From Ruminococcus sp. (GTDB lineage Bacteria; Bacillota_A; Clostridia; Oscillospirales; Acutalibacteraceae): a stretch of DNA of 13,464 nucleotides. The notes beneath the pieces are model-generated. The model had not been told where the DNA came from. It ran no database searches and saw only the letters and a program-made list of their open reading frames with translations. Positions 1-5,571 of the stretch are shown one piece after another. The stretch covers positions 1-13,464 of the forward strand of contig JAFUPE010000033.1 of assembly GCA_017481395.1 (NCBI GenBank), written 5' to 3'. The position numbers and the translations under genes were made by a program. Position 1 is the first letter of the stretch, and each line of letters opens with the position of its first letter.

Positions 1-75
1 AGCACCATCTGTACCGATTACTCTGAGCTCGTCGCAGCGAATTTTCTCGTTAATGAGAACCTCCTGTTTGCTAAT
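1..75 (-). CDS. infC: Translation initiation factor IF-3, N-terminal fragment
   Basis: Only the first 25 codons are present; the gene runs off the left edge. The reading is ISKQEVLINEKIRCDELRVI followed by GTDGA, which matches the family N-terminus (INE-IR---VR-I---G). IF-3 binds the 30S subunit, keeps it apart from 50S and checks start-codon choice. The start is taken as AUU at 75-73, because a strong GGAGGTG lies at the right distance upstream (90-84) and no ATG, GTG or TTG fits better. AUU starts are a known hallmark of infC, since IF-3 discriminates against them and so limits its own synthesis. The frame stays open upstream to about 261 but contains no suitable start with a ribosome binding site. 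rpmI and rplT normally follow infC and would lie outside the window. Identity is confident; the start is very likely. Confidence 0.9.
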   Translation of the reverse strand, partial: MSKQEVLINEKIRCDELRVIGTDGA

Positions 76-228
76 GTTAAAGCACCTCCAGTTTTGATAA
101 AAACAAAGCGGACAGAATAATCTGCCCGCACAATAATACAAGGAAATACTAAGTATAAATCCCGTAATATTGACCCGTGCAGACAGCACCCCACAGGTGA
201 AAGCTATTCGCTTTGCTTTATTATTACC
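76..228 (-). promoter_or_regulatory. infC leader, L20-type transcription attenuator
   Basis: An untranslated leader of about 150 nt lies between the infC promoter and its AUU start. It can fold in two exclusive ways. CUGUCUGCAC (186-177) can pair over ten bases with GUGCGGGCAG (131-122), extended by CAAUAUUAC pairing with GUAUUAUUG further inside; this is an antiterminator. Alternatively GCGGGCAGA (129-121) pairs with UCUGUCCGC (116-108) to make a terminator. The shared segment 129-122 cannot do both. In Firmicutes ribosomal protein L20 is known to control the infC-rpmI-rplT operon through such a leader (Rfam L20_leader). The pairing is seen in the sequence; the L20 ligand is inferred from gene context. 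Confidence 0.8.
94..129 (-). terminator. Intrinsic terminator (attenuator) before infC
   Basis: On the minus strand a 9-bp GC-rich stem (GCGGGCAGA/UCTGTCCGC, one G-U pair) with a four-base loop is followed directly by TTTGTTTTTAT. It lies before the ribosome binding site of infC, so it must be an attenuator and not the end of an operon. Confidence 0.85.
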
Positions 229-233
229 ACAAA

Positions 234-262
234 ATAATACAACGTAAAGCAGAGTTTGTCAA
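234..262 (-). promoter_or_regulatory. Promoter of the infC operon
   Basis: On the minus strand a perfect TTGACA (262-257) and TATTAT (239-234) are separated by 17 bp. Transcription should start near 227, giving the full attenuator leader. A/T tracts upstream (263-288) could act as an UP element shared with the divergent promoter. Confidence 0.8.
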
Positions 263-288
263 GACTTTTTTAAAAATTTTTAAAGAAA

Positions 289-317
289 TTGCAATCTCTG
301 ACTCTTGGTGATATAAT
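289..317 (+). promoter_or_regulatory. Promoter of the CPBP protease-tadA operon
   Basis: TTGCAA (289-294) and a perfect TATAAT (312-317) are separated by 17 bp. The expected start near 324 leaves a leader of only about 15 nt carrying GGAG (327-330). It is divergent from the infC promoter; the two -35 boxes are 26 bp apart. Confidence 0.75.
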
Positions 318-338
318 ATTTAAAATGGAGTTGATTTT

Positions 339-1379
339 ATGACAGAAAATGTTTATGCTATCCCCGTAACAAGCGAGGACGAGCAAAATAAAGAACAAAT
401 CAAATTACATGAGAGACGAAGCTTAAGAGGCAGGTGTATATCTACAGGCTTACTTTGTTTAATTAGCCTTTTTACCTTTACATTATTAGCCATGATATTA
501 AGTGCAATTATTTACGAAGGCTTTGAAGGTACGCCTATGCTTGAAAGCGATAGGCTTAGTCTTATTCCCGACATGATTTTAAACGGTTTGGTTTCTCTCG
601 TAGGGTTCGGAGTTGTTTCGGTAATTTTCTGCAATGCCACAAAAACCGACCTGAGTGAAATTTTACCGAGCGAAAAAATGTCGTTTAAAAAGCTTGCGGC
701 TGTTGTAGCAATAGGCTTTACAGTATGCATAAGTGCCAATTACATTGCACAGCTTTTCGCCATCGACTTAAGTATTTTGGGACTTGAGACTATGTATGAC
801 GAAGCACTTACCGGAAGCACTTCGCTAATCGAGCACATCACTTACGTCATTGCTGTATCATTTGTACCTGCTGTTACCGAAGAGCTGGTTTACAGAGGTT
901 GCGTAATGGGAAGGCTAAGAAAATTTGGTGACGGCTTTGCACTTGTTACTTCTGCACTTCTTTTCGGCATGATGCACGGCAATTTTACACAGGCTCCTTT
1001 TGCTTTTGTGGTAGGTCTTGCCACAGGCTGGGCCGTACTTTATACAAACTCTATTTTCCCTGCAATGCTTATACACGGTCTTAACAATTTTATGTCTGTA
1101 ATTGCTGACATATCATACGAAAATTTAGACCTCGCAGGAATTGACACTATATACGTAGATTTTATCTATATGCTTATTTACACCGCTGTATTTATATTAG
1201 CGATAATTTCGGTTTACAAGCTTGCTAAAAAAGATAGCGGCTTCTTGAAGCTAAAGCCCTACGAGGGCGAGCTGAGCTTTAAAGAAAGAATTAAAGTTTT
1301 CTTTACAAGTGCAACTATTATAATTTTTCTTGCAATTACAGTATTAGAATGCGTAATTACACTAAAGGCAATTGAATAA
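339..1379 (+). CDS. CPBP family intramembrane metalloprotease
   Basis: An integral membrane protein of 346 aa belonging to the CPBP (Rce1-like, formerly Abi/CAAX protease) family. The three conserved active-site motifs are present: E181-E182-x-x-x-R186 (EELVYR), F209-x-x-x-H213 (FGMMH) and H246-x-x-x-N250 (HGLNN). A charged cytoplasmic N-terminus of about 33 residues precedes roughly eight hydrophobic segments, and the motifs lie in the central-to-C-terminal half as usual. The last segment (about 322-340) is an extra helix after the catalytic domain. The start at 339 is supported by GGAG eight bases upstream. The stop codon abuts the ATG of tadA with no gap, so the two are co-transcribed. Family members cleave or bind membrane substrates, and some give immunity to bacteriocins; the substrate here cannot be told. 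Confidence 0.88.
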   Translation: MTENVYAIPVTSEDEQNKEQIKLHERRSLRGRCISTGLLCLISLFTFTLLAMILSAIIYEGFEGTPMLESDRLSLIPDMILNGLVSLVGFGVVSVIFCNATKTDLSEILPSEKMSFKKLAAVVAIGFTVCISANYIAQLFAIDLSILGLETMYDEALTGSTSLIEHITYVIAVSFVPAVTEELVYRGCVMGRLRKFGDGFALVTSALLFGMMHGNFTQAPFAFVVGLATGWAVLYTNSIFPAMLIHGLNNFMSVIADISYENLDLAGIDTIYVDFIYMLIYTAVFILAIISVYKLAKKDSGFLKLKPYEGELSFKERIKVFFTSATIIIFLAITVLECVITLKAIE

Positions 1380-1826
1380 ATGGACAGATACGACTTTATG
1401 AAACTCGCACTTAAAGAGGCAAAAGAATGTATTATAAGCGGTGACGTGCCTGTAGGTGCTGTGATAGTAAAAAACGGACAGGTTATTGCCACAGGCAGAA
1501 ACCTAAAGGAGAAAGATAACATAGGGGTTTTGCATGCCGAAATAGTTGCAATTACAAATGCAAACAAGGTCCTTGGCTCAACAAATCTTTCGGGATGCGA
1601 AATTTATGTTACTCTTGAGCCGTGCCCTATGTGTGCAGGTGCTATTATCAACTCTAAGATTGATAAAGTAATTTTCGGTGCATTTGACCTTAAAAACGGT
1701 GCAACAGGCAGTGTTGCAAATCTTTTTGCCCTCCCCTTTACTCATAAGCCGGAATGTTTTGGCGGAGTTATGGAAGATGAGTGCTCGCAGATACTTACGG
1801 AATTTTTTAAAAGTATAAGAAAATAA
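1380..1826 (+). CDS. tadA: tRNA-specific adenosine-34 deaminase TadA
   Basis: A cytoplasmic zinc enzyme that deaminates A34 of tRNA-Arg(ACG) to inosine so that one tRNA reads several codons. At 148 aa it has normal family length. The zinc and proton-shuttle motif H52-A53-E54 and the second zinc motif P81-C82-P-M-C85-AG are intact. This fits TadA better than other cytidine/deoxycytidylate deaminases, which have different sequence around the PCxxC motif. The ATG follows the TAA of the CPBP protease gene directly, with only a weak AAAGG-like site upstream, so translation is probably coupled. In Bacillus subtilis tadA also lies beside a tRNA-Ser gene and before the SRP RNA gene and dnaX; here a tRNA-Ser is adjacent but convergent, and I see neither scr nor dnaX. 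Confidence 0.95.
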   Translation: MDRYDFMKLALKEAKECIISGDVPVGAVIVKNGQVIATGRNLKEKDNIGVLHAEIVAITNANKVLGSTNLSGCEIYVTLEPCPMCAGAIINSKIDKVIFGAFDLKNGATGSVANLFALPFTHKPECFGGVMEDECSQILTEFFKSIRK

Positions 1827-1829
1827 ATT

Positions 1830-1861
1830 ACAGCCTGTAGTTATTCGCTACAGGCTGTTTT
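1830..1861 (+). terminator. Terminator after tadA
   Basis: A perfect 11-bp stem (1830-1840 with 1848-1858, ACAGCCTGTAG and its complement) with a seven-base loop, followed by a short TTTTA run. It starts three bases after the tadA stop codon. The reverse strand has a T-rich stretch too, so it may also act against transcription from the right. Confidence 0.8.
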
Positions 1862-1866
1862 ACTAC

Positions 1867-1898
1867 AAAAGTAAAAGGCACCTGCATAAGCAAGTGCC
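1867..1898 (-). terminator. Terminator after tRNA-Ser
   Basis: On the minus strand, five A residues, a 9-bp stem GGCACTTGC/GCAGGTGCC (one G-U pair), a four-base loop, then TTTTACTTTT. It begins four bases after the encoded CCA end of the tRNA. T residues on the plus-strand side mean it may also back up the tadA terminator. Confidence 0.85.
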
Positions 1899-1902
1899 TT
1901 TT

Positions 1903-1995
1903 TGGCTCAGAGAAAGTGATTCGAACCCTTGGTACGGTTTTAGCCGTACACACGATTTCCAATCGTGCTCCTTCGGCCAGCTCGGACATCTCTGC
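1903..1995 (-). tRNA. tRNA-Ser (anticodon GGA), CCA end encoded
   Basis: The minus strand folds as a class II tRNA. The D arm has a TCC/GGA stem. The anticodon stem CACGA/TCGTG encloses loop TTGGAAA, giving anticodon GGA, which reads UCC and UCU. A long variable arm (GTACGG/CCGTAC) is typical of serine tRNA, and the T loop is TTCGAAT. The discriminator base is G and the CCA is encoded (1905-1903). Two stem positions do not pair: G1 faces A72 at the acceptor end, and G52 faces A62 in the T stem, where C is expected in both cases. The gene has its own promoter and terminator, so it is probably expressed, but the mismatches leave open a mildly degenerate copy. Confidence 0.9.
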
Positions 1996-2012
1996 GTTTG
2001 ACAACGTTGTTT

Positions 2013-2041
2013 ATTATATAATAGCCAAATAAAAAAATCAA
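2013..2041 (-). promoter_or_regulatory. Promoter of tRNA-Ser
   Basis: On the minus strand TTGATT (2041-2036) and a perfect TATAAT (2018-2013) lie 17 bp apart. The expected start near 2006 is about 11 bases before the mature tRNA 5' end, a normal short tRNA leader. The 10-base palindrome ACAACGTTGT (2001-2010) covers the predicted start point. Confidence 0.75.
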
Positions 2042-2117
2042 GTCTTTTTTATAAAATTTTAAAATTTTTATTATTTTGTAAGCTTACACATTAAATAATA
2101 CTAACGAAATCAAAAAA
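2042..2117. other. AT-rich spacer with a 12-base palindrome
   Basis: The gap between the DUF2344 gene and the tRNA promoter consists almost entirely of A/T tracts and holds no reading frame. It contains the perfect palindrome TGTAAGCTTACA at 2077-2088. I see no GC-rich hairpin with a U tract after the DUF2344 stop codon, so the long minus-strand operon may end at a weak site here or read on into the tRNA-Ser unit and its terminator. Confidence 0.4.
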
Positions 2118-2777
2118 TCATTCGAATGCTTGCATCTTCATATTAAATACACCATGGCGAGTAATGTCGCAGTAAACATCAGACTTAATATAGCTTTCAA
2201 ACGCAGTTATAAGAAGCTGGATATTCACGTTATTTGTACTGCCCGCAGGAAGAGTAACCGCAATTTCAAGGTTTTCAGAATCAGAGATAACCTGAATTAG
2301 CTTTAAATATTCAGAAACATCTACATCTTTAATACCTGCCTTGGTTTTCTTAGGAACAAAATATTCGTCAAGCAGCATAAGCTCGCATAGCTCAGCTTTA
2401 AGCTCTGCGGCAGTAAGGGTATCGGAATAAAGCTTTGCAGTAAATTTAGCAAAAGCTATATCACCGGGCTTCATTTTTGATTCTGTAGCATTGTATACCC
2501 TGATACCCTCGGGCAAAAAAGGATTCATAACCTCTGCGACCGTAGAAAGATCGAAGCCTTCATCCAAAAAGCGGACATCCATACATTCACGCTCGCCTCT
2601 GAAGCCTAAAGATAAGGGTAACGGAAAAGTGATGAAAGGATGAGGATTAAAGCCTTCGGTGTACCAAATAGGAAGCTTTGCTCGGTAAACAGCTCTGAGC
2701 ATTACTCGGTTAAGGTCAAGGTGAGAGATAAATCTGCACTCTTTGTCTTTTTTAAACCATATTCTTACATTTTTCAT
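2118..2777 (-). CDS. TIGR03936/DUF2344 family radical SAM-associated protein
   Basis: A soluble protein of 219 aa of unknown biochemical role that almost always accompanies the TIGR03960 radical SAM protein, and in some species is fused to it. The family N-terminus is clear: RFISHLDLNRVMLRAV near residues 15-30, YTEGFNPHP near 39-47 and PLSLGFRGERE near 54-64. The start at 2777 is preferred over an upstream in-frame ATG at 2855, because 2777 has GGAGGTGT just before it and the family begins at this point. The extra 26 upstream residues would only be the other frame of the radical SAM gene. It overlaps the 3' end of that gene by 26 bases, which suggests coupled translation and a fixed ratio of the two proteins. 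Confidence 0.88.
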   Translation of the reverse strand: MKNVRIWFKKDKECRFISHLDLNRVMLRAVYRAKLPIWYTEGFNPHPFITFPLPLSLGFRGERECMDVRFLDEGFDLSTVAEVMNPFLPEGIRVYNATESKMKPGDIAFAKFTAKLYSDTLTAAELKAELCELMLLDEYFVPKKTKAGIKDVDVSEYLKLIQVISDSENLEIAVTLPAGSTNNVNIQLLITAFESYIKSDVYCDITRHGVFNMKMQAFE

Positions 2778-4608
2778 AGCAGACACCTCCCTTATATTTT
2801 GCGGCACCGCAGGCAGAACACTTTTCTCTGCAATTTGGTGTTGTCGAGCTTTCATAGGCTTTCAGGCACTCTGATTTCAAAAAACTTTTGCTTACACCAT
2901 AGTCCAGGAAATCCCAAGGAAGAATTTCGTCGAAGCTACGCTTACGTGTAGTGTAAAAATTCGGGTCAATACCGCATTCTTCAAAAAGTTCGAGCCATTT
3001 ATCGATAGAAAAACAATCGTTCCATCCGTCGAAGTGAAAACCTTTTTCACAAGCTTTGAGCATTACTTTACAAAGCCTTCTGTCGCCTCTTGCAAAGACT
3101 CCCTCGAGATAACTTGTGGCGGCATCGTGATAGTTAAAAGTAATTTTCTTGGTCTTTATTGCAGATTTGACTACCATCTGCTTTCTTTTGATTTCGGGGA
3201 TATTATCCTGTGACTCCCACTGAAAAGGAGTAAAAGGCTTAGGAATAAAGGAGGATGCAGAACAGGTTACGTTTACTCCCCTGCCCTTTGCACGGTTTTC
3301 GCACCTATAGAAGGTGTTTACAACCGCTTGACCGAGATTTGCAATACCCTCTAAATCCTCGTCGGTTTCTGTTGGTAAGCCTGTCATAAAATAAAGCTTG
3401 ATATTAGTCCAACCGCCGTTAAAGGCAGTTGCACAGGTTTCTAAAAGCTCGTCCTCCCGAACATTTTTATTAATTGCATCACGAAGCCGCTGAGTACCTG
3501 CTTCGGGTGCAAAAGTAAGACCCGATTTACGCACAGTTTTAATTTTACTCATAATTTCGTCTGTAAAGCCGTCAACACGTAAAGATGGCAGAGAAAGGCT
3601 TACTTTCTCGTCGTCAGACCACTGGGTAAGCTTAGTTAAAAGAGGAACTATCTGAGAATAGTCGCTTGAAGAAAGGGACGTAAGAGAAACCTCGTCATAG
3701 CCTGTGTTTTTACAAAGGTTATAACACTGCTCGCTGATAACATCCACAGACTTTTCGCGAACAGGACGATTCATAAATCCTGCCTGACAGAAACGACAGC
3801 CGCGGATACATCCGCGGAATATCTCAGATACTGCTCTGTCGTGAACAATCTCTACATTAGGAACAACAAAATTATCGGGATAATATGACTTGTCCATATC
3901 CATAATAATTCTTTTATGAACGGTTTCGGGAGCACCGAAGTTAGGGGTAAACGATTTGATAGTTCCGTCGACGTTATAGTCTACATCATAAAGTGCAGGA
4001 ACATAGACACCCTCTATCTGTGCAGCTTTAACCAAAAAGTCGTGTTTAGACTCGTTATTCTTTCGGCAATGACGGAAAAGCTCCATAACCTCAAGGTCTA
4101 CTTCCTCGCCTTCGCCGATAAAGAATATATCAATAAAATCTGCCAAAGGCTCGGGGTTAGAGGCACAGGCACCGCCTGCCACAACAATATTTTTAAGCTC
4201 AGTTCTGTCTTTAGAAAGCACAGGTACCTTGCCGAGTTTAAGCATATTTAAAACATTTGTGTAAGAAAGCTCATACTGCAGAGTAAAGCCGATAAAATCG
4301 AACTCGCTCAACGCGTCGCCGCTTTCCAGTGCATAAAGCGGAATATCATGCTTTATCATCTGCTCTTCCATATCAATCCAAGGTGCAAATACTCTTTCAC
4401 ACCAGATGTAAGGAACAGAGTTGAACTGGCTGTAGAGGATTTTCATGCCGAGGTGAGACATACCGACCTCGTAAGTATCAGGAAAGCAGAAAGCAAACCT
4501 TAGGTCTACCTTTGATTTATCCTTGATAACTGCGTTAAGCTCACCGCCTGTGTATTTACCGGGCTTCTGAACCTTTAATAATATTTTTTCGACTTCCTTA
4601 GGATACAT
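2752..4608 (-). CDS. TIGR03960 family B12-binding-domain radical SAM protein
   Basis: A 618-aa protein predicted to carry a [4Fe-4S] cluster that cleaves S-adenosylmethionine. The radical SAM motif is C267-x3-C271-x2-C274 (GCIRGCRFC). The N-terminal part has the B12-binding-like fold seen in this family (GMSHLG near 49-54, then GGACASNPEP and the IGEGEE segment), but no clear DxHxxG cobalamin-ligand motif is visible, so cobalamin binding is uncertain. The C-terminal tail has a second cysteine cluster, C593-x3-C597-x2-C600 then C610 and C614, possibly for another metal site. The start at 4608 is chosen over 4656 because GGAG lies eight bases upstream and the sequence MYPKEVEKIL matches the family start. 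It overlaps the M50 gene upstream by 11 bases and the DUF2344 gene downstream by 26. The reaction is unknown. Confidence 0.9.
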   Translation of the reverse strand: MYPKEVEKILLKVQKPGKYTGGELNAVIKDKSKVDLRFAFCFPDTYEVGMSHLGMKILYSQFNSVPYIWCERVFAPWIDMEEQMIKHDIPLYALESGDALSEFDFIGFTLQYELSYTNVLNMLKLGKVPVLSKDRTELKNIVVAGGACASNPEPLADFIDIFFIGEGEEVDLEVMELFRHCRKNNESKHDFLVKAAQIEGVYVPALYDVDYNVDGTIKSFTPNFGAPETVHKRIIMDMDKSYYPDNFVVPNVEIVHDRAVSEIFRGCIRGCRFCQAGFMNRPVREKSVDVISEQCYNLCKNTGYDEVSLTSLSSSDYSQIVPLLTKLTQWSDDEKVSLSLPSLRVDGFTDEIMSKIKTVRKSGLTFAPEAGTQRLRDAINKNVREDELLETCATAFNGGWTNIKLYFMTGLPTETDEDLEGIANLGQAVVNTFYRCENRAKGRGVNVTCSASSFIPKPFTPFQWESQDNIPEIKRKQMVVKSAIKTKKITFNYHDAATSYLEGVFARGDRRLCKVMLKACEKGFHFDGWNDCFSIDKWLELFEECGIDPNFYTTRKRSFDEILPWDFLDYGVSKSFLKSECLKAYESSTTPNCREKCSACGAAKYKGGVCYEKCKNMV

Positions 4609-5209
4609 GTTTATACTCCTTTGAAACAAGTGTACATATAAGATAAATTGCCGCAAAAAGCAGCGAAAAATTATAGCTTGAATTAAACAGAAAGATAATA
4701 CCCCAAATCGCTATGGGAATAACAAAAACCACCGTAAGTACATCAGTGATTTTATCGCAAATTTTCGGCGTAAATCGTTTTTGAAGCAGATACATCAAAA
4801 GCTGACCCCCATCTAAAAATCGGACAGGAAGCAAATTAAAAATACCAATAAGTAAATTAGAAACGCCGAAGCTGAAGCTTATGTTGTCTTTACTCACTGA
4901 ATAAACAGCAAAGGAAACTCCCGACAAGATAAAATTAACCGCTACGCCGCTTATGGTAACAAAAACTTCAGCGTTATATGATAGAGTAGTAGAATCTGCA
5001 TTTATAGCAACATCGCCTAAATTTAAAGAAACAGACTTAAGCTTTGCACCTGAAAGCTTCATAGCCGCAATGTGTCCTGCTTCGTGAAAAAGCGAACAAA
5101 GCAGACAAATCAGCATGGTTTTGTTCTTGTCACATATAAGTGCAAGTGTAAAAAAAGCAACAGCAGGGTACGAAACCCGAAGCTCTACAGAAAACAGCTT
5201 AAACTTCAT
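4598..5209 (-). CDS. M50 family site-2 protease, SpoIVFB-like
   Basis: A membrane-embedded zinc metalloprotease of 203 aa. The catalytic H42-E43-x-x-H46 (FHEAGH) lies in an early membrane segment, and the third ligand motif N125-x-x-P128...D133-G-G (NLLPVRFLDGG) lies in a later one, as in site-2 proteases. About five to six hydrophobic segments are visible, and there is no PDZ or CBS domain, so it belongs to the short group that includes SpoIVFB, which cleaves pro-sigma-K in the mother cell during sporulation. Position supports this: a small one-pass membrane protein precedes it (overlap 11 bases) and the TIGR03960/TIGR03936 genes follow it, an order found in other Clostridia. The sporulation role is inferred; membership of M50 is clear. 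Confidence 0.85.
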   Translation of the reverse strand: MKFKLFSVELRVSYPAVAFFTLALICDKNKTMLICLLCSLFHEAGHIAAMKLSGAKLKSVSLNLGDVAINADSTTLSYNAEVFVTISGVAVNFILSGVSFAVYSVSKDNISFSFGVSNLLIGIFNLLPVRFLDGGQLLMYLLQKRFTPKICDKITDVLTVVFVIPIAIWGIIFLFNSSYNFSLLFAAIYLICTLVSKEYKHVS

Positions 5210-5534
5210 CAGCAGTTGAGAAAAGGCTGGAAAAATCTAAACTTTCGAAGTCGCCATTATAAATTACAGATTTAGAAATTTCGTTTTCGTACCAATTAAT
5301 TACCGAGTTGTAAAGCTCTGTACCTAAAAATTTCAGAATAAACAAAAACAGCAACGCACACAGACTTATGGTAAGTTGTAACGTAAGCACAGGGTGCTTG
5401 GAATGTTTTTTAGGTTTTACTGTTACTTCGGGCTCTTCGTCAACTGCATCGGCGGCTTCTGTTTTGACAATAGGCGTAGATAAACTTTGCCACTGGTCAT
5501 CGTGGTATATATTGTTGTTATTGAAGTTGTCCAT
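5199..5534 (-). CDS. Small one-pass membrane protein, possible reduced SpoIVFA-like partner of the M50 protease
   Basis: A 111-aa protein with a polar, acidic N-terminal part (1-40), a basic stretch KPKKHSKH (40-47), one hydrophobic segment (about 49-71) and a short tail of about 40 residues. By the positive-inside rule the N-terminus is cytoplasmic and the tail external. AGGTGA five bases upstream supports the ATG at 5534. It overlaps the M50 gene by 11 bases. In Bacillus, SpoIVFA, which restrains SpoIVFB, is encoded in the same place, with a similar cytoplasmic part and membrane helix, and a W-aromatic-E segment after the helix (compare W81-Y-E83 here), followed by a LytM domain. The LytM domain is missing here. 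SpoIVFA kinship rests on position, topology and a very short match, so it is tentative; the gene itself is convincing. Confidence 0.7.
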   Translation of the reverse strand: MDNFNNNNIYHDDQWQSLSTPIVKTEAADAVDEEPEVTVKPKKHSKHPVLTLQLTISLCALLFLFILKFLGTELYNSVINWYENEISKSVIYNGDFESLDFSSLFSTADEV

Positions 5535-5571
5535 ATAATCACCTGCTCAAATATATGCAGGGATTTATAAT

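Noticed and set aside
76..260. Open minus-strand frame upstream of infC as an N-terminal extension
   Set aside because: It has no usable start codon with a ribosome binding site, and the stretch is explained by the attenuator leader and promoter.
2778..2855. Longer form of the DUF2344 protein starting at 2855
   Set aside because: The added residues are only an alternative frame of the radical SAM gene. The family N-terminus and the GGAGGTGT site both fit 2777.
3800..3817. GC-rich inverted repeat CCGCGGAT-AC-ATCCGCGG that could form a hairpin
   Set aside because: It encodes the G-C-I-R-G-C of the radical SAM motif, where repeated Arg-Gly-Cys codons create the symmetry. There is no U tract and it lies deep inside a gene.
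4609..4656. Longer form of the radical SAM protein starting at 4656
   Set aside because: The extra 16 residues lie inside the M50 gene and do not match the family. GGAG fits the ATG at 4608.
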